Shown in pieces: positions 1-7,903 of a DNA stretch of 64,000 nucleotides. Under the pieces are notes generated by a model. That model saw only the letters and a list, made by a program, of their open reading frames with translations, ran no database searches and was not told where the DNA came from. Position 1 is the stretch's first letter; each line of letters begins with the position of its first letter. Both the position numbers and the translations under genes were made by a program. This DNA is from Thalassospira profundimaris (GTDB lineage Bacteria; Pseudomonadota; Alphaproteobacteria; Rhodospirillales; Thalassospiraceae): contig NZ_JPWI01000015.1 of assembly GCF_003326795.1 (NCBI RefSeq), forward strand, positions 1 to 64,000, written 5' to 3'.

Positions 1-418
1 TCCGGGCGTTCATCAAGCATCCGTTCAATGATTTCAGCGGGAACCAGCCCGCTTACGACATATCCGTCAATCTCGGCCAAATGGCAGCCCAGTCCTTGCT
101 CCGGAACACCGGCGGCAACGGATCGCTTGTCGAAATCGCGATCATCGACACGGGTAACCTGATATCCATTGGTCTCAAGATATTCGCCATAGGCATCACA
201 GCATCCGCAGTTCGGATCCCGATAAATTGTGATTGCTTTGCTTCTCTCACCAGCTACTGTCACGTTCGGTCCCGATAGATTGTGATCGATTTGCTTCTCT
301 CACCAGCTACTGTCACGTTCGTTTGCGCCTCTCCTTTTCCCGGAGCAAACATTGTAAATGCAGCACTTCCGGCAACAGCCAGAATCGCAACACCTGTCAC
401 AATCACTAATTTTCTCAT
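1..418 (-). pseudogene. DUF411-family metal-binding protein, frameshifted and cut by the window edge
   Basis: The start at 418 (ATG, with GGAG upstream) opens a signal-peptide-like stretch (MRKLVIVTGVAILAVAGSAA). A second frame then encodes a typical DUF411 body: a CGCC motif, GLGCHLAEIDGYVVSGLVPA, and an end in ERP at the window edge. The frames are separated by an imperfect tandem duplication (213-266 and 267-319, 54 and 53 nt), so the first copy runs into a stop near 260. DUF411 proteins are small periplasmic metal-binding proteins found in copper-resistance loci. As sequenced, full-length protein cannot be made unless translation restarts. The propeller gene lies just upstream on the same strand. 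Family assignment is confident; loss of function is inferred and a sequencing error is possible. Confidence 0.8.
213..319. repeat. Imperfect tandem duplication of 54/53 bp inside the DUF411 gene
   Basis: Two adjacent copies begin CGGATCCCGAT and CGGTCCCGAT and both end GCTACTGTCACGTT. They differ at a few positions and by one base in length. The one-base difference shifts the reading frame of the DUF411 gene between the copies. Confidence 0.9.
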
Positions 419-432
419 CTGTTTCTCCATCA

Positions 433-1374
433 TCATATGTTCGCAATGGCGGTCCACGTCCTGCCACCGTCTGGGCTTTGTAAAACCCCGTCGTTATTCA
501 CAATTACGAGATCATCAGCGCGTAGCGGATGAACCGCGAGTGCTGTTGCGATAACTTCTGAACGCTTTAACCAGGTGACACCCGCATCCTGCGATTGCCA
601 AATTCCGGATGGCAATCCGGCATAAAGTGTGGCCGGTCGCGATACCGCACTGACCAGCGCACTCACAGGTTCACCCTCAGGTAAGGGTACTTTGGGAGTT
701 GCCTGCTTTCCGGACGCAAGAGCATCCATGGCATCGCCCGGCTGAACATCCTGCCAACGGCAGAAACAATCCGGCACACGCGTTACACCGGTATCGGTTC
801 CGGCATATAGCCAGATCCCACCCATTCCGGTTGCCAGATCGACTGAAGACAGTGCTGTCAGATCTCGCTCGGCATTCGCTAACCATGGCCGGTCCATGAC
901 AAACACCCATGACTGACCAGCATCATCGCTCTGCCATAAGCCGTCACCGCGAATGGCGGCATATATGGTATCTGGGTTTGTCGCCGCAGTTGTGATGGCA
1001 GTGACTGCCGCTTTTGGCAGTCCTTGCCCACGTACGTCCCAACTTTTCCCGCCATCTACAGACAGAACAATCCTGCCGGTATCCAGACCACCAATAACTC
1101 GGCCCGGCCGTTCCGGATGTGTTGCAAGTGTGAGAATGGAACCTGCCGACATCTCCGGCAATGTTATCCAGTTTCGATCCCTATCGCGATACAGAAGCAA
1201 TGACCCGCGTGCAATAATCAGCGCATTGCTATCAAAAGCAATTGCACTGTTTGAGCTTTCACTAACCGCGGCAAGGGTTGTTGCTGGCAACAGGTAGAGG
1301 CCAGCACATGTCACGAGACCGCGAAGCAGCGCACGTCTGGAAACAGAGCCCGCGACTATGGTATTTCTTTTCAT
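433..1374 (-). CDS. Tat-exported Asp-box (BNR-type) beta-propeller protein
   Basis: The protein is about 313 residues from ATG 1374; an in-frame TTG at 1389 is a less likely start, and neither has a strong ribosome site. The N-terminus carries a twin-arginine signal (SRRALLRG followed by a hydrophobic run ending TTLAA), so it should be exported folded. Four Asp-box repeats of the form S-x-D-x-G-x-[ST]-W are visible (SVDGGKSW, SDDAGQSW, SQDAGVTW, SPDGGRTW), typical of sialidase-like propellers. No sialidase active site is evident, so it is probably a binding or scaffold protein. It lies directly before the DUF411 gene, which suggests a role in periplasmic metal handling, but its substrate is unknown. 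Confidence 0.75.
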   Translation of the reverse strand: MKRNTIVAGSVSRRALLRGLVTCAGLYLLPATTLAAVSESSNSAIAFDSNALIIARGSLLLYRDRDRNWITLPEMSAGSILTLATHPERPGRVIGGLDTGRIVLSVDGGKSWDVRGQGLPKAAVTAITTAATNPDTIYAAIRGDGLWQSDDAGQSWVFVMDRPWLANAERDLTALSSVDLATGMGGIWLYAGTDTGVTRVPDCFCRWQDVQPGDAMDALASGKQATPKVPLPEGEPVSALVSAVSRPATLYAGLPSGIWQSQDAGVTWLKRSEVIATALAVHPLRADDLVIVNNDGVLQSPDGGRTWTAIANI

Positions 1375-1401
1375 ATGCAAGTTTCTCAAGGAGTTGGAGC
1401 A

Positions 1402-1677
1402 TCAGAACGTAATCCGAATCCCGCTCACAATGATCCTATAAGGTTTGATCTTCAGAGGCCGGGCACCAGTAAAAGCGGGACGCTCAAGGCCGGGGCGGAT
1501 TGCCGCCTGCTCGTTGAGTGAAGCTGAAGCTATGCTTTGGTGCATGTCGCGACTGCGCCAAGAAATACCGACCAAAGCCGACATTTTGGCACCTGTAGAT
1601 CGGAAAACATGATTTCCAACCTTGTCTGAAGAAGCTCTCAAGCCCACAATAAAAATTGCGGGCACGAAGCACGTCAT
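1402..1677 (-). pseudogene. Possible outer-membrane barrel C-terminal fragment
   Basis: A 91-codon open stretch ends in YRIIVSGIRITF. Alternating hydrophobics with a terminal Phe are typical of the last strand of an outer-membrane beta-barrel, such as the copper-resistance PcoB family. No matching upstream part is present, because the region above 1712 is the 71-bp tandem repeat and the end of another gene. It may be the 3' remnant of a barrel gene lost by rearrangement. A chance ORF cannot be excluded. Confidence 0.3.
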
Positions 1678-1712
1678 GAGAAATCGCGGTGATGCCCCAT
1701 GACACTGATATC

Positions 1713-1854
1713 CTCAAACCAAAACGGATTAAGGAGATATCAGTTCAGAGTGTTGGTTCTGGGAGGGAATGGATCGGGAGAGTCTCAAACCAAAACGGGT
1801 TAAGGAGATATCAGTTCAGAATGTTGGTTCTGGGAGGGAATGGATCGGGAGAGT
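1713..1854. repeat. 71-bp tandem direct repeat
   Basis: Two head-to-tail copies (1713-1783 and 1784-1854) differ at only a couple of positions. Each contains the last codons and the stop of the DUF2946-like gene, so the duplication leaves a second copy of that C-terminal coding segment downstream of the real stop. Confidence 0.93.
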
Positions 1855-2140
1855 TTGAGCGACCAGTGAGGCTGCCTGTCGGCCCGAAATGCTCGACTGA
1901 GGCGAGTGCAGGTATTGCAACTTGTACAGGCGAAATTGCGATAGTTGATACCTGAGGGCACGCAATATCGCAGTCCGGCATGATGTCGCCGCTGCCAGAA
2001 CAATTCTGGCAATTGTCCATTGCCATGTCCGCCATCGGCATCCCGACCTCCATAACAGCAGCATTGACCGTCTGGAAACTTGTCCCGACGGCAAAAGCAG
2101 CGATCAAAAGTATGGTCAGAAGCCTGATACAAGCTAGCAT
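1811..2140 (-). CDS. Small DUF2946-like secreted protein
   Basis: The 109-residue protein starts at ATG 2140 with a signal peptide (LLTILLIAAFAVGTSFQTVNA). A Cys/Met/Asp-rich middle follows (MADMAMDNCQNCSGSGD, PDCDIACPQ), and it ends SPDPFPPR plus a short tail. A short secreted protein with paired cysteines and a C-terminal P-x-P-P-R motif is typical of DUF2946-like proteins found with copper-resistance genes. It probably binds metal in the periplasm, but the function is not established. The C-terminal coding segment lies in the 71-bp tandem repeat. Confidence 0.6.
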   Translation of the reverse strand: MLACIRLLTILLIAAFAVGTSFQTVNAAVMEVGMPMADMAMDNCQNCSGSGDIMPDCDIACPQVSTIAISPVQVAIPALASVEHFGPTGSLTGRSNSPDPFPPRTNILN

Positions 2141-2410
2141 ACTTATAGTCTTATCCCAAGAATGAATATCTGTCGATAATAAATTCCCGTGAACATTCCT
2201 CTGTCAATCAAGAACATGTCTCTGCGCATAGTCCAGATGGGAAAGTCAGTGGGCTGCCCGACCTTCAAGAGGAAATGACCGCACTACATTTATCGACAGA
2301 TTGCCCGCAAACTACGCTGGCAGATAGAGGAACAACTCATTGTGTCTACTCATCATTGGCAGGTTCGTGGTTCGGAAGCAATAAGTGCCTTCCTTTGTTG
2401 TTAAGGCCGT
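2141..2410. other. Intergenic region with a 12-bp inverted repeat
   Basis: No gene is seen. ATCTGTCGATAA (2168-2179) and its exact reverse complement TTATCGACAGAT (2290-2301) bracket about 110 bp. The arrangement could be a pair of operator half-sites or the ends of a short non-autonomous element. No target-site duplication was recognised. Confidence 0.5.
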
Positions 2411-2866
2411 TTATTTCCGATTGGCCAGATAATCCCTAAAAACCAGAAGGGTTTCTTCGCTAGCATAGTGTTCCATACCTTCAGCGTCAATTCGAGCCGT
2501 CTCCGCACTAATACCAAGGGCACAAAGAAAACTTTCGACAATCTGATGGCGCTCCCGGCTTTGTCGGGCGAGCTTGCGGCCTTGGGCTGTCAGGAAGATA
2601 CCACGGTAGGGTCTCTGTTTGATATATCCGTCAGAAGCGAGGCGCTTGAGCATTTTGGCAACGGTAGGTTGCGCAACGCCGAGCCTGCGAACAATATCGA
2701 CCTGACGAGCTTCTCCGCCATCAGTTATCAGGTCGGCAATCAGTTCGACATAGTCCTCAACCAATTCATTTCGGCGACTATTCCGCGTTTGCCGAAAACT
2801 CTCTACTTGTACGTTTTCATCAACAAGGGCACTCGAAGGCGCTTCTTCTGTCTGATCGGTAAGCAT
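2411..2866 (-). CDS. mntR: MntR, manganese-responsive DtxR-family repressor
   Basis: The 151-residue protein starts at ATG 2866 with AAGGAA seven to eight bases upstream. It has the MntR winged helix ([15 protein letters not shown], then [16 protein letters not shown] as the recognition helix). The dimerisation and metal half contains [10 protein letters not shown] and [10 protein letters not shown], which supply the His, Glu and His ligands used for Mn(II) in this family. MntR binds DNA when Mn(II)-loaded and represses uptake genes or, in some species, controls export. The gene is divergent from the oxidase-ZIP pair, and a 30-bp palindrome lies just upstream of its start, which suggests autoregulation. 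Confidence 0.92.
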   Translation of the reverse strand: MLTDQTEEAPSSALVDENVQVESFRQTRNSRRNELVEDYVELIADLITDGGEARQVDIVRRLGVAQPTVAKMLKRLASDGYIKQRPYRGIFLTAQGRKLARQSRERHQIVESFLCALGISAETARIDAEGMEHYASEETLLVFRDYLANRK

Positions 2867-2890
2867 GCGATTTCCTTGGTAGTTATCAGC

Positions 2891-2920
2891 AATAAGGTAT
2901 AGCTAAAGCTATACCTTATT
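2891..2920. promoter_or_regulatory. MntR-box-like palindrome upstream of mntR
   Basis: AATAAGGTATAGCT and AGCTATACCTTATT form perfect 14-bp arms around AA. The core ATAGC-N4-GCTAT matches the known MntR box pattern (ATAGC-N4-GCTAT in E. coli). It is 24 bp above the mntR start, a position suited to autorepression. Confidence 0.75.
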
Positions 2921-2975
2921 GCAATACAGCAAACTGTTGTCTGATTTAACAGGAACTGACGTGGTGATCTGTTTT

Positions 2976-2995
2976 AACATAGCTATTGCTATATT
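2976..2995. promoter_or_regulatory. Second MntR-box-like site, in the oxidase promoter
   Basis: AACATAGC-TATT-GCTATATT shares the ATAGC-N4-GCTAT core with the site near mntR and resembles the published E. coli MntR box more closely. It lies 50 bp above the oxidase start and overlaps a TATATT-like -10 sequence, so MntR binding would block this promoter. Confidence 0.7.
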
Positions 2996-3045
2996 ATAGA
3001 GTAAGTGCTTTTATTGATTGAAACCCCTGTATTAAGGAAACTCTC

Positions 3046-4185
3046 ATGCGTCGATGGCTACCAGTAGTTCTTAACCGTCGGAGGTTCCTCGGAGCTGGCA
3101 TCATCGCAACTGCGGGGGCGACCTTGGCTGCTCGGGAGACGCTTGGCCAATCGGACACATCACAGGGCACGAAGAACCATGATGGCGACAGATTGGGTAG
3201 CGGAAATATGTCGGAAATGCCGGGCCATGCTACTAACCATGGAACGATGATGACCGTTGGAGATGTCGACGAGGTGCGCAATGGCTTCGACACCTCAAAA
3301 CTTCTTACCGATTGGGATACAGGAACGATCTCGCAGCTACCTGATGGACGGCGTCTGCGTACTTTCGAAATTGATGCCATCGACAAGGAGATCGAAATTG
3401 CTCCCGGTGTCATGTTCCCCGCATGGACATATAATGGCCGGGTACCAGGTCCGGCATTGCGAGCAACTGAAGGCGAGCGACTCAGAGTCATCTTCCGCAA
3501 CTATGGCTCTCACCCGCACTCGATCCACTTCCACGGGATTCATTCGGCTCGCATGGACGGTGTGCCCGGGGCCGGAGTGGTTGGCCCAGGAGAAGAGTTT
3601 ATCTATGAATTCGATGCCGAACCGTTCGGCTGCCACCTCTATCACTGCCACGCACTCCCCCTAAAACGGCACATCCATAAGGGGCTTTACGGGCTCTTTA
3701 TCATTGATCCTGACCCGGGACGACATCCCGAAAATACTGATATCGCCAGATCCAGACTGCTAGGGACAAAGGAGAACAATCAGTGGCAGGAATTCGCAAT
3801 GGTAATGAATGCCTTCGACACCAACTTTGACGACGAGAACGAGGTCTACGCGGTCAATACTGTTGCACATGCCTACGTGAAGCGACCTATCCCTGTGAGA
3901 CGCGACAGACCGGTCCGCATTTACCTTGCCAATCTCGTCGAATTCGATCCGATCAACTCGTTTCACCTGCATGCGAACTTCTTCAACTATTTCGATCACG
4001 GCACCACACTAACGCCGACACAACTGACGATTGATACCGTCATGCAGTGTCAGGGGCAGCGAGGCATTATCGAGTTCTCGTTCGAGAATCACGAGCCTGG
4101 GCTCTACATGTTTCATGCGCACCAGTCCGAGTTCGCCGAACTGGGCTGGATGAGCTTTTTTGATGTTCAGGAGGCCAGAGCATGA
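3046..4185 (+). CDS. Two-domain multicopper oxidase, Tat-exported
   Basis: The 379-residue protein starts at ATG 3046 with AAGGAA upstream. NRRRFLG at residues 10-16 is a twin-arginine signal, followed by a His/Met-rich linker (residues 44-70). Domain 1 has HSIHFHG (158-164) and HLYHCHALPLKRH (197-209), the latter with the type 1 copper cysteine (C201). Domain 2 has FHLH (306-309) and MFHAHQSEF (355-363) without a cysteine. Two cupredoxin domains with type 1 copper in the first match the trimeric two-domain oxidases. It should oxidise a small reductant or metal ion in the periplasm. The MntR-type operator upstream points to a link with manganese. It overlaps the ZIP gene by ATGA. Confidence 0.88.
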   Translation: MRRWLPVVLNRRRFLGAGIIATAGATLAARETLGQSDTSQGTKNHDGDRLGSGNMSEMPGHATNHGTMMTVGDVDEVRNGFDTSKLLTDWDTGTISQLPDGRRLRTFEIDAIDKEIEIAPGVMFPAWTYNGRVPGPALRATEGERLRVIFRNYGSHPHSIHFHGIHSARMDGVPGAGVVGPGEEFIYEFDAEPFGCHLYHCHALPLKRHIHKGLYGLFIIDPDPGRHPENTDIARSRLLGTKENNQWQEFAMVMNAFDTNFDDENEVYAVNTVAHAYVKRPIPVRRDRPVRIYLANLVEFDPINSFHLHANFFNYFDHGTTLTPTQLTIDTVMQCQGQRGIIEFSFENHEPGLYMFHAHQSEFAELGWMSFFDVQEARA

Positions 4186-5390
4186 GTGACACGGACCCTT
4201 TAGCCCCAAACATCGATGCTCGGGATGCTTCACCTCGCAACAAGCTGGCTCTGATCTGGCTGGTCCTGCCACTTGCAGCACTTGCCGCCGCTATTGCATG
4301 GCTCGTTACGAGCGATCTTTTAGGCAGTTTTGACAACGGTGTACCACCAGTAGAGAATTTAACCTTCGAGCGGACAATTCTGTCCTCGGACGGCATTGCC
4401 ACTCGAGTTCGCGCCAGTGGTTCTGATCCGATGATGATTGCTCAGGTACTTGTGGATGATGCGTATTGGCAATTCGAGCAGACTCCTCCGGGACCCTTGA
4501 GCCGGGGGCAGAGCGCATGGATTCATGTGCCATATCCCTGGGTTCAGGGAGAAGCGCATGTGATCAAGACAATTACGAATACAGGGGCAACATTCGAGCA
4601 TGAGATCCCAGTGGCGGTGACGTCGCCAACCCAGAGTAATGGCACGTTGCTCTTCCAAACCCTTCTTGGCGTCTTCGTCGGTATCGTGCCGGTATCTATT
4701 GGCCTCCTGTTCTATCCCGCCTTGCGCGGCGTCGGCCAGCCGGGCATGAACTTCCTGCTCGCCATGACTGTTGGCCTGCTTGCTTACCTCATGATCGACG
4801 CTGCAGGAGAAGCGTTCGAACTCGCCAGTCAGTCTGCTGCCATCTTCCAAGGGCAGATCATGGTTGTCTTCGCCTCGGCGGCAAGCTTTCTCATACTTAT
4901 GGCTGTTGGTCGACGACATGGTGCGCCGACGGGTTTGGCTCTCGCCACATTTATTGCTCTCGGGATCGGGTTGCATAATCTGGGAGAAGGTTTGGCTATC
5001 GGTGCCGCCTTTGCGGCTGGCTCGGCCGGGCTTGGTACGTTCCTGATCTTGGGTTTTGCCATCCATAACATCACGGAGGGCATTGGAATTGCGGCTCCCA
5101 TTCTCAAAAAGCGACCGTCGTTAATCACTTTCCCGGCTCTTACCCTTCTTGCAGGAGGACCTGCAATCATTGGTTTGTGGATCGGAAGTCTGGCAGCGGC
5201 ACCGCAATGGTCGGCCCTCGCCCTGTCCATCGGAGCGGGTGCCATCTTGCAGGTTATCATCGAGGTCGGTTCCTATCTGGCCAGAAGCAACGGACGCGGC
5301 AGTGCAGCGCTTTATTCGCCTTCAGTGTTGAGCGGATTGATTTTTGGCGTTGCCTTCATGTACGCAACGGCAATGCTGGTGAAAATCTAA
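4182..5390 (+). CDS. ZIP-family metal transporter with an extra N-terminal periplasmic domain
   Basis: The 402-residue protein starts in the ATGA overlap with the oxidase gene. A membrane anchor (about 22-43) is followed by a soluble, beta-rich stretch to about 150, then a ZIP core of eight or so helices. The metal-binding helices carry HNLGEG (near 265-270) and HNITEG (near 295-300), the ZIP signature. ZIP proteins carry divalent metals such as Zn, Fe or Mn across the inner membrane. The 150-residue N-terminal part is not a normal part of small bacterial ZIPs. Coupling to the oxidase and MntR suggests manganese, although substrate and direction are inferred. Confidence 0.82.
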   Translation: MSDTDPLAPNIDARDASPRNKLALIWLVLPLAALAAAIAWLVTSDLLGSFDNGVPPVENLTFERTILSSDGIATRVRASGSDPMMIAQVLVDDAYWQFEQTPPGPLSRGQSAWIHVPYPWVQGEAHVIKTITNTGATFEHEIPVAVTSPTQSNGTLLFQTLLGVFVGIVPVSIGLLFYPALRGVGQPGMNFLLAMTVGLLAYLMIDAAGEAFELASQSAAIFQGQIMVVFASAASFLILMAVGRRHGAPTGLALATFIALGIGLHNLGEGLAIGAAFAAGSAGLGTFLILGFAIHNITEGIGIAAPILKKRPSLITFPALTLLAGGPAIIGLWIGSLAAAPQWSALALSIGAGAILQVIIEVGSYLARSNGRGSAALYSPSVLSGLIFGVAFMYATAMLVKI

Positions 5391-5605
5391 ACCTTTCACT
5401 GTCGAATACAGCGCCTTCATGCATTCAGACGTGGCTCGAACACATGATAGAGCATTTAAAGGCAGTAGATTGACGATTGCATGCCCGGCAATCACAATCA
5501 TCTTTGATGACAAGTCGCCGAATGCTTCCATAACGACTGCTATTGCACAGATGACAAAAGTCCCGGCCATTGGCAGACGTAAAAAATATACATGGAAAAA
5601 AACTA

Positions 5606-6447
5606 GGGCTTGTTGAGTATCACCGTCCATTGATAATGGCAGCGACAGCATAGATCATGGCGCAGAAGCTATCATCTGTCTTGTCGCTCCGCATGGCGAT
5701 GCGTTTGAACTCTTTGAGTTTGCAAAAGAAGTTTTCGATCGGATGCCGCCATTTGTACACTTCAAGGTCGATTTCCACGGGTTCGAGGCGCTGCGGGCGC
5801 TGTGATATGCAAATCATGGCACCGCGTTCATTGAGTTCATCTATAATCCAGTTGCAGTCGAACGCCTTGTCGGCCAGCAAGCCGCCGAAGTCGATGCCGT
5901 GGATCAGAGGTTCAACGCCAATTGTGTCGTAGCGATTGCCGGGCAGAAGCTCAAAACGAACGAGATTGCCAAGCGCATCGGTGAGCGCCAGGGTTTTCGT
6001 CGTCCAGCCCCCTTTAGATTTGCCTACAGCCTGGCTTTGAGTCCCCCTTTTGAGCCTTGACCATGACGATGAACCTTGACGATTGTGGCATCGATCATCG
6101 CGTATTCAATGTCCGGTACACCGCTTAAGGCATTGAACATACGATAGAATACATCGCGCTTGACCCATTCGCGAAATCGCTTGAACACCGTGTTCCACTT
6201 ACCAAAGCATTCTGGTAAATCCCGCCATGGGCTATCCGTGCGCGCAACCCACAAAACCGCTTCCATAAAAAGTCGACAATCACCGCCGGTACGCCCGGGA
6301 TCAGTCGGCTTGTCCAAGCAATGTGGTTCCATCAACACCCATATTCGATCCGTGATCACAAACCGATCTTCATTCATCAAAACCTCCTCAAAAGGAAGCT
6401 TGAATCACATTCGAACCGATTTGTGAATCCCAATACTCAACAAGCCC
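5606..6447 (-). mobile_element. IS5-family (IS427-group-like) insertion sequence, apparently complete
   Basis: The element is 842 bp, bounded by perfect 15-bp terminal inverted repeats (GGGCTTGTTGAGTAT at 5606 and its complement ending at 6447). TA flanks both ends (5604-5605 and 6448-6449), consistent with the TA target duplication of this group. It encodes one transposase in two overlapping frames. It sits between the ZIP gene and the second ZIP-like gene and interrupts no recognisable gene. Confidence 0.9.
5620..6377 (-). CDS. IS5-family DDE transposase made by -1 frameshifting
   Basis: The start is ATG 6377 with GGAGG upstream. Frame one runs through [17 protein letters not shown] to a stop near 6024. 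A slippery AAAAGGGGG lies about 20 bases before that stop, and a -1 shift there continues as [20 protein letters not shown], which is the normal IS427-group continuation. The fused product is about 253 residues. The catalytic triad is complete across the two frames: D in [11 protein letters not shown] in LLADKAFD, and E in [14 protein letters not shown] runs and family precedent support programmed frameshifting rather than a dead gene. Confidence 0.88.
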
Positions 6448-6449
6448 TA

Positions 6450-6798
6450 CACTGACGGGTGAAGAATCTGTCAGAGCCGCCGCTATTAAAGTAGACAGAA
6501 TAGGTGGGGCAGTTTCTTGTTCAGGTTACTTGCCCCAAACCGCAATCATCTGCGGAAGATCAGATTATACGTCATTGAAGATCATATCGGTAAACCTGCC
6601 TGCCGCATCGACTTGCTCCACAAGTGCCTTGGCAAGGTTTTGCGAGTTTTCGGGCAATTAGCTTTGAACACGGGCGTCATCTTTTTTGGTATATGACAAC
6701 ATTTGTAGTTAGGATGCCGTTTGCTGAAGCGTAAGCTGGGGAATGCTTTTCATTTGACTGTTCCGACAGTCGCTGTGTTAGAGATGAGGCCATTGGCT
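6450..6798. other. About 350 bp without a recognisable gene
   Basis: No intact gene is seen. On the minus strand a roughly 27-codon open tail (ENSQNLAKALVEQVDAAGRF onward, stop at 6565) has protein-like composition. It may be the C-terminal remnant of a lost gene, but the family was not recognised. Confidence 0.35.
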
Positions 6799-7551
6799 TC
6801 ATGGCATTACGCTTCCCAACCCCTCCGATACCAGAACGAACAGGACAAAGCCGCCGATGAAGGCCAAAGGTGAGATGTGGGTATCTTCTCCGCTTCCGTG
6901 AGCCTCGGATATCATGTCCTCGATGGCAGCGATCGTGAGAAGGCCTGCCGTGAACGTCAATGCCGCTAGTTTAAGCGCTTCTGATTGGTTCCTGAGCACG
7001 AAGTAAGCGAAGACGGTCGCCGAGAGTACAGGAATTGCAAAGGAGGCAGAGATCAACAGGCGTTTGCTGCGGGAAATCCCTTTGTCTTTCATGTTGGCGA
7101 TCGTCGCGAACCCTTCAGGAACGTCCGCGAGGACTTGTCCTGTCGCAAGAACTATTGCAACCGACGGCGAGACTGCCGACCCTGCTCCGATCAGAAGACC
7201 ATCACTGAACAGGTCAATGGACACTGCGATATAGATCATCCAGACACTTGTCTGACTGTTGTCTTCCTGCTTGCCTCGTCGCGTGTAGAGAGACTCCACG
7301 AACTTCTCGATACCTGTGTAGGCGATACCACCCAATGCAAAAGCAACGGCTATTACCCAGCCTGAAAGGTTATCTAGTGCACGTGGCATGATTTCAACAG
7401 CCACTACAGCAATTACAAGGCCAGCGGCCCCATGAAGAGCGTAGTTGAGATGGCGTCCTGTGACTCGAGATACCTCCGCGGCAAGACCACCACTAAAGTT
7501 CCCCAAGGCGGGAAATAGCGCTAGACCGAGGACCAGCCAGATACTATCCAT
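6799..7551 (-). CDS. ZIP-family-like membrane metal transporter
   Basis: The chosen start is the second of two adjacent ATGs (7551), preceded by GGGAGAAGG; it gives 250 residues and about seven to eight membrane helices. ZIP-like motifs are SIDLFSDGLLIGAG and LADVPEGFATIANMKDKG, where the usual HNxPEG appears as DVPEG. The altered motif suggests a divergent substrate or direction of transport. It is transcribed on the same strand as the SCO gene upstream but is separated from it by about 350 bp. Confidence 0.75.
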   Translation of the reverse strand: MDSIWLVLGLALFPALGNFSGGLAAEVSRVTGRHLNYALHGAAGLVIAVVAVEIMPRALDNLSGWVIAVAFALGGIAYTGIEKFVESLYTRRGKQEDNSQTSVWMIYIAVSIDLFSDGLLIGAGSAVSPSVAIVLATGQVLADVPEGFATIANMKDKGISRSKRLLISASFAIPVLSATVFAYFVLRNQSEALKLAALTFTAGLLTIAAIEDMISEAHGSGEDTHISPLAFIGGFVLFVLVSEGLGSVMP

Positions 7552-7903
7552 CATCCTTCTCCCTTTATTAATTCCTGGGAGCGCCAATTTGAAACCGCAA
7601 TCTTTCGCTACTCGTTGTTGTTCCGGTCTGACTTGGATGTTAAGGATTGTAACGATAGATAGCGAAACACAACCTTATCCATTTGTCCGGCTCACATCGA
7701 TTTTCATTGCCAAAGCCAAACTCATACCATCAGCAAATGAGATAAGACAGTTGCTGCCAGATCGCTATCATCTCCGCGAAATCAGACTCTAAATTGGAGT
7801 GACTGCCGGAGACATTGATAATGGTTAGGGCGTTGCTATTCTTCTGATCTGGAAACGGTTCTTTCTGGCAAACCGTTCGGGCGTCCATATCACTTCGTCA
7901 CAG
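7552..7903. other. About 350 bp intergenic, no gene seen
   Basis: No convincing coding region is present in either direction. AACGGTT and AACCGTT (about 7854-7880) make a weak hairpin just downstream of the SCO gene that could serve as a terminator, although there is no T-run. Confidence 0.35.

Noticed and set aside
2141-2410. A small gene between the DUF2946-like gene and mntR
   Set aside because: Open stretches are short and lack a ribosome site; only the inverted repeat stands out.
4359-5066. Minus-strand 235-codon ORF opposite the ZIP gene
   Set aside because: Low-complexity composition and full overlap with a well-supported transporter frame.
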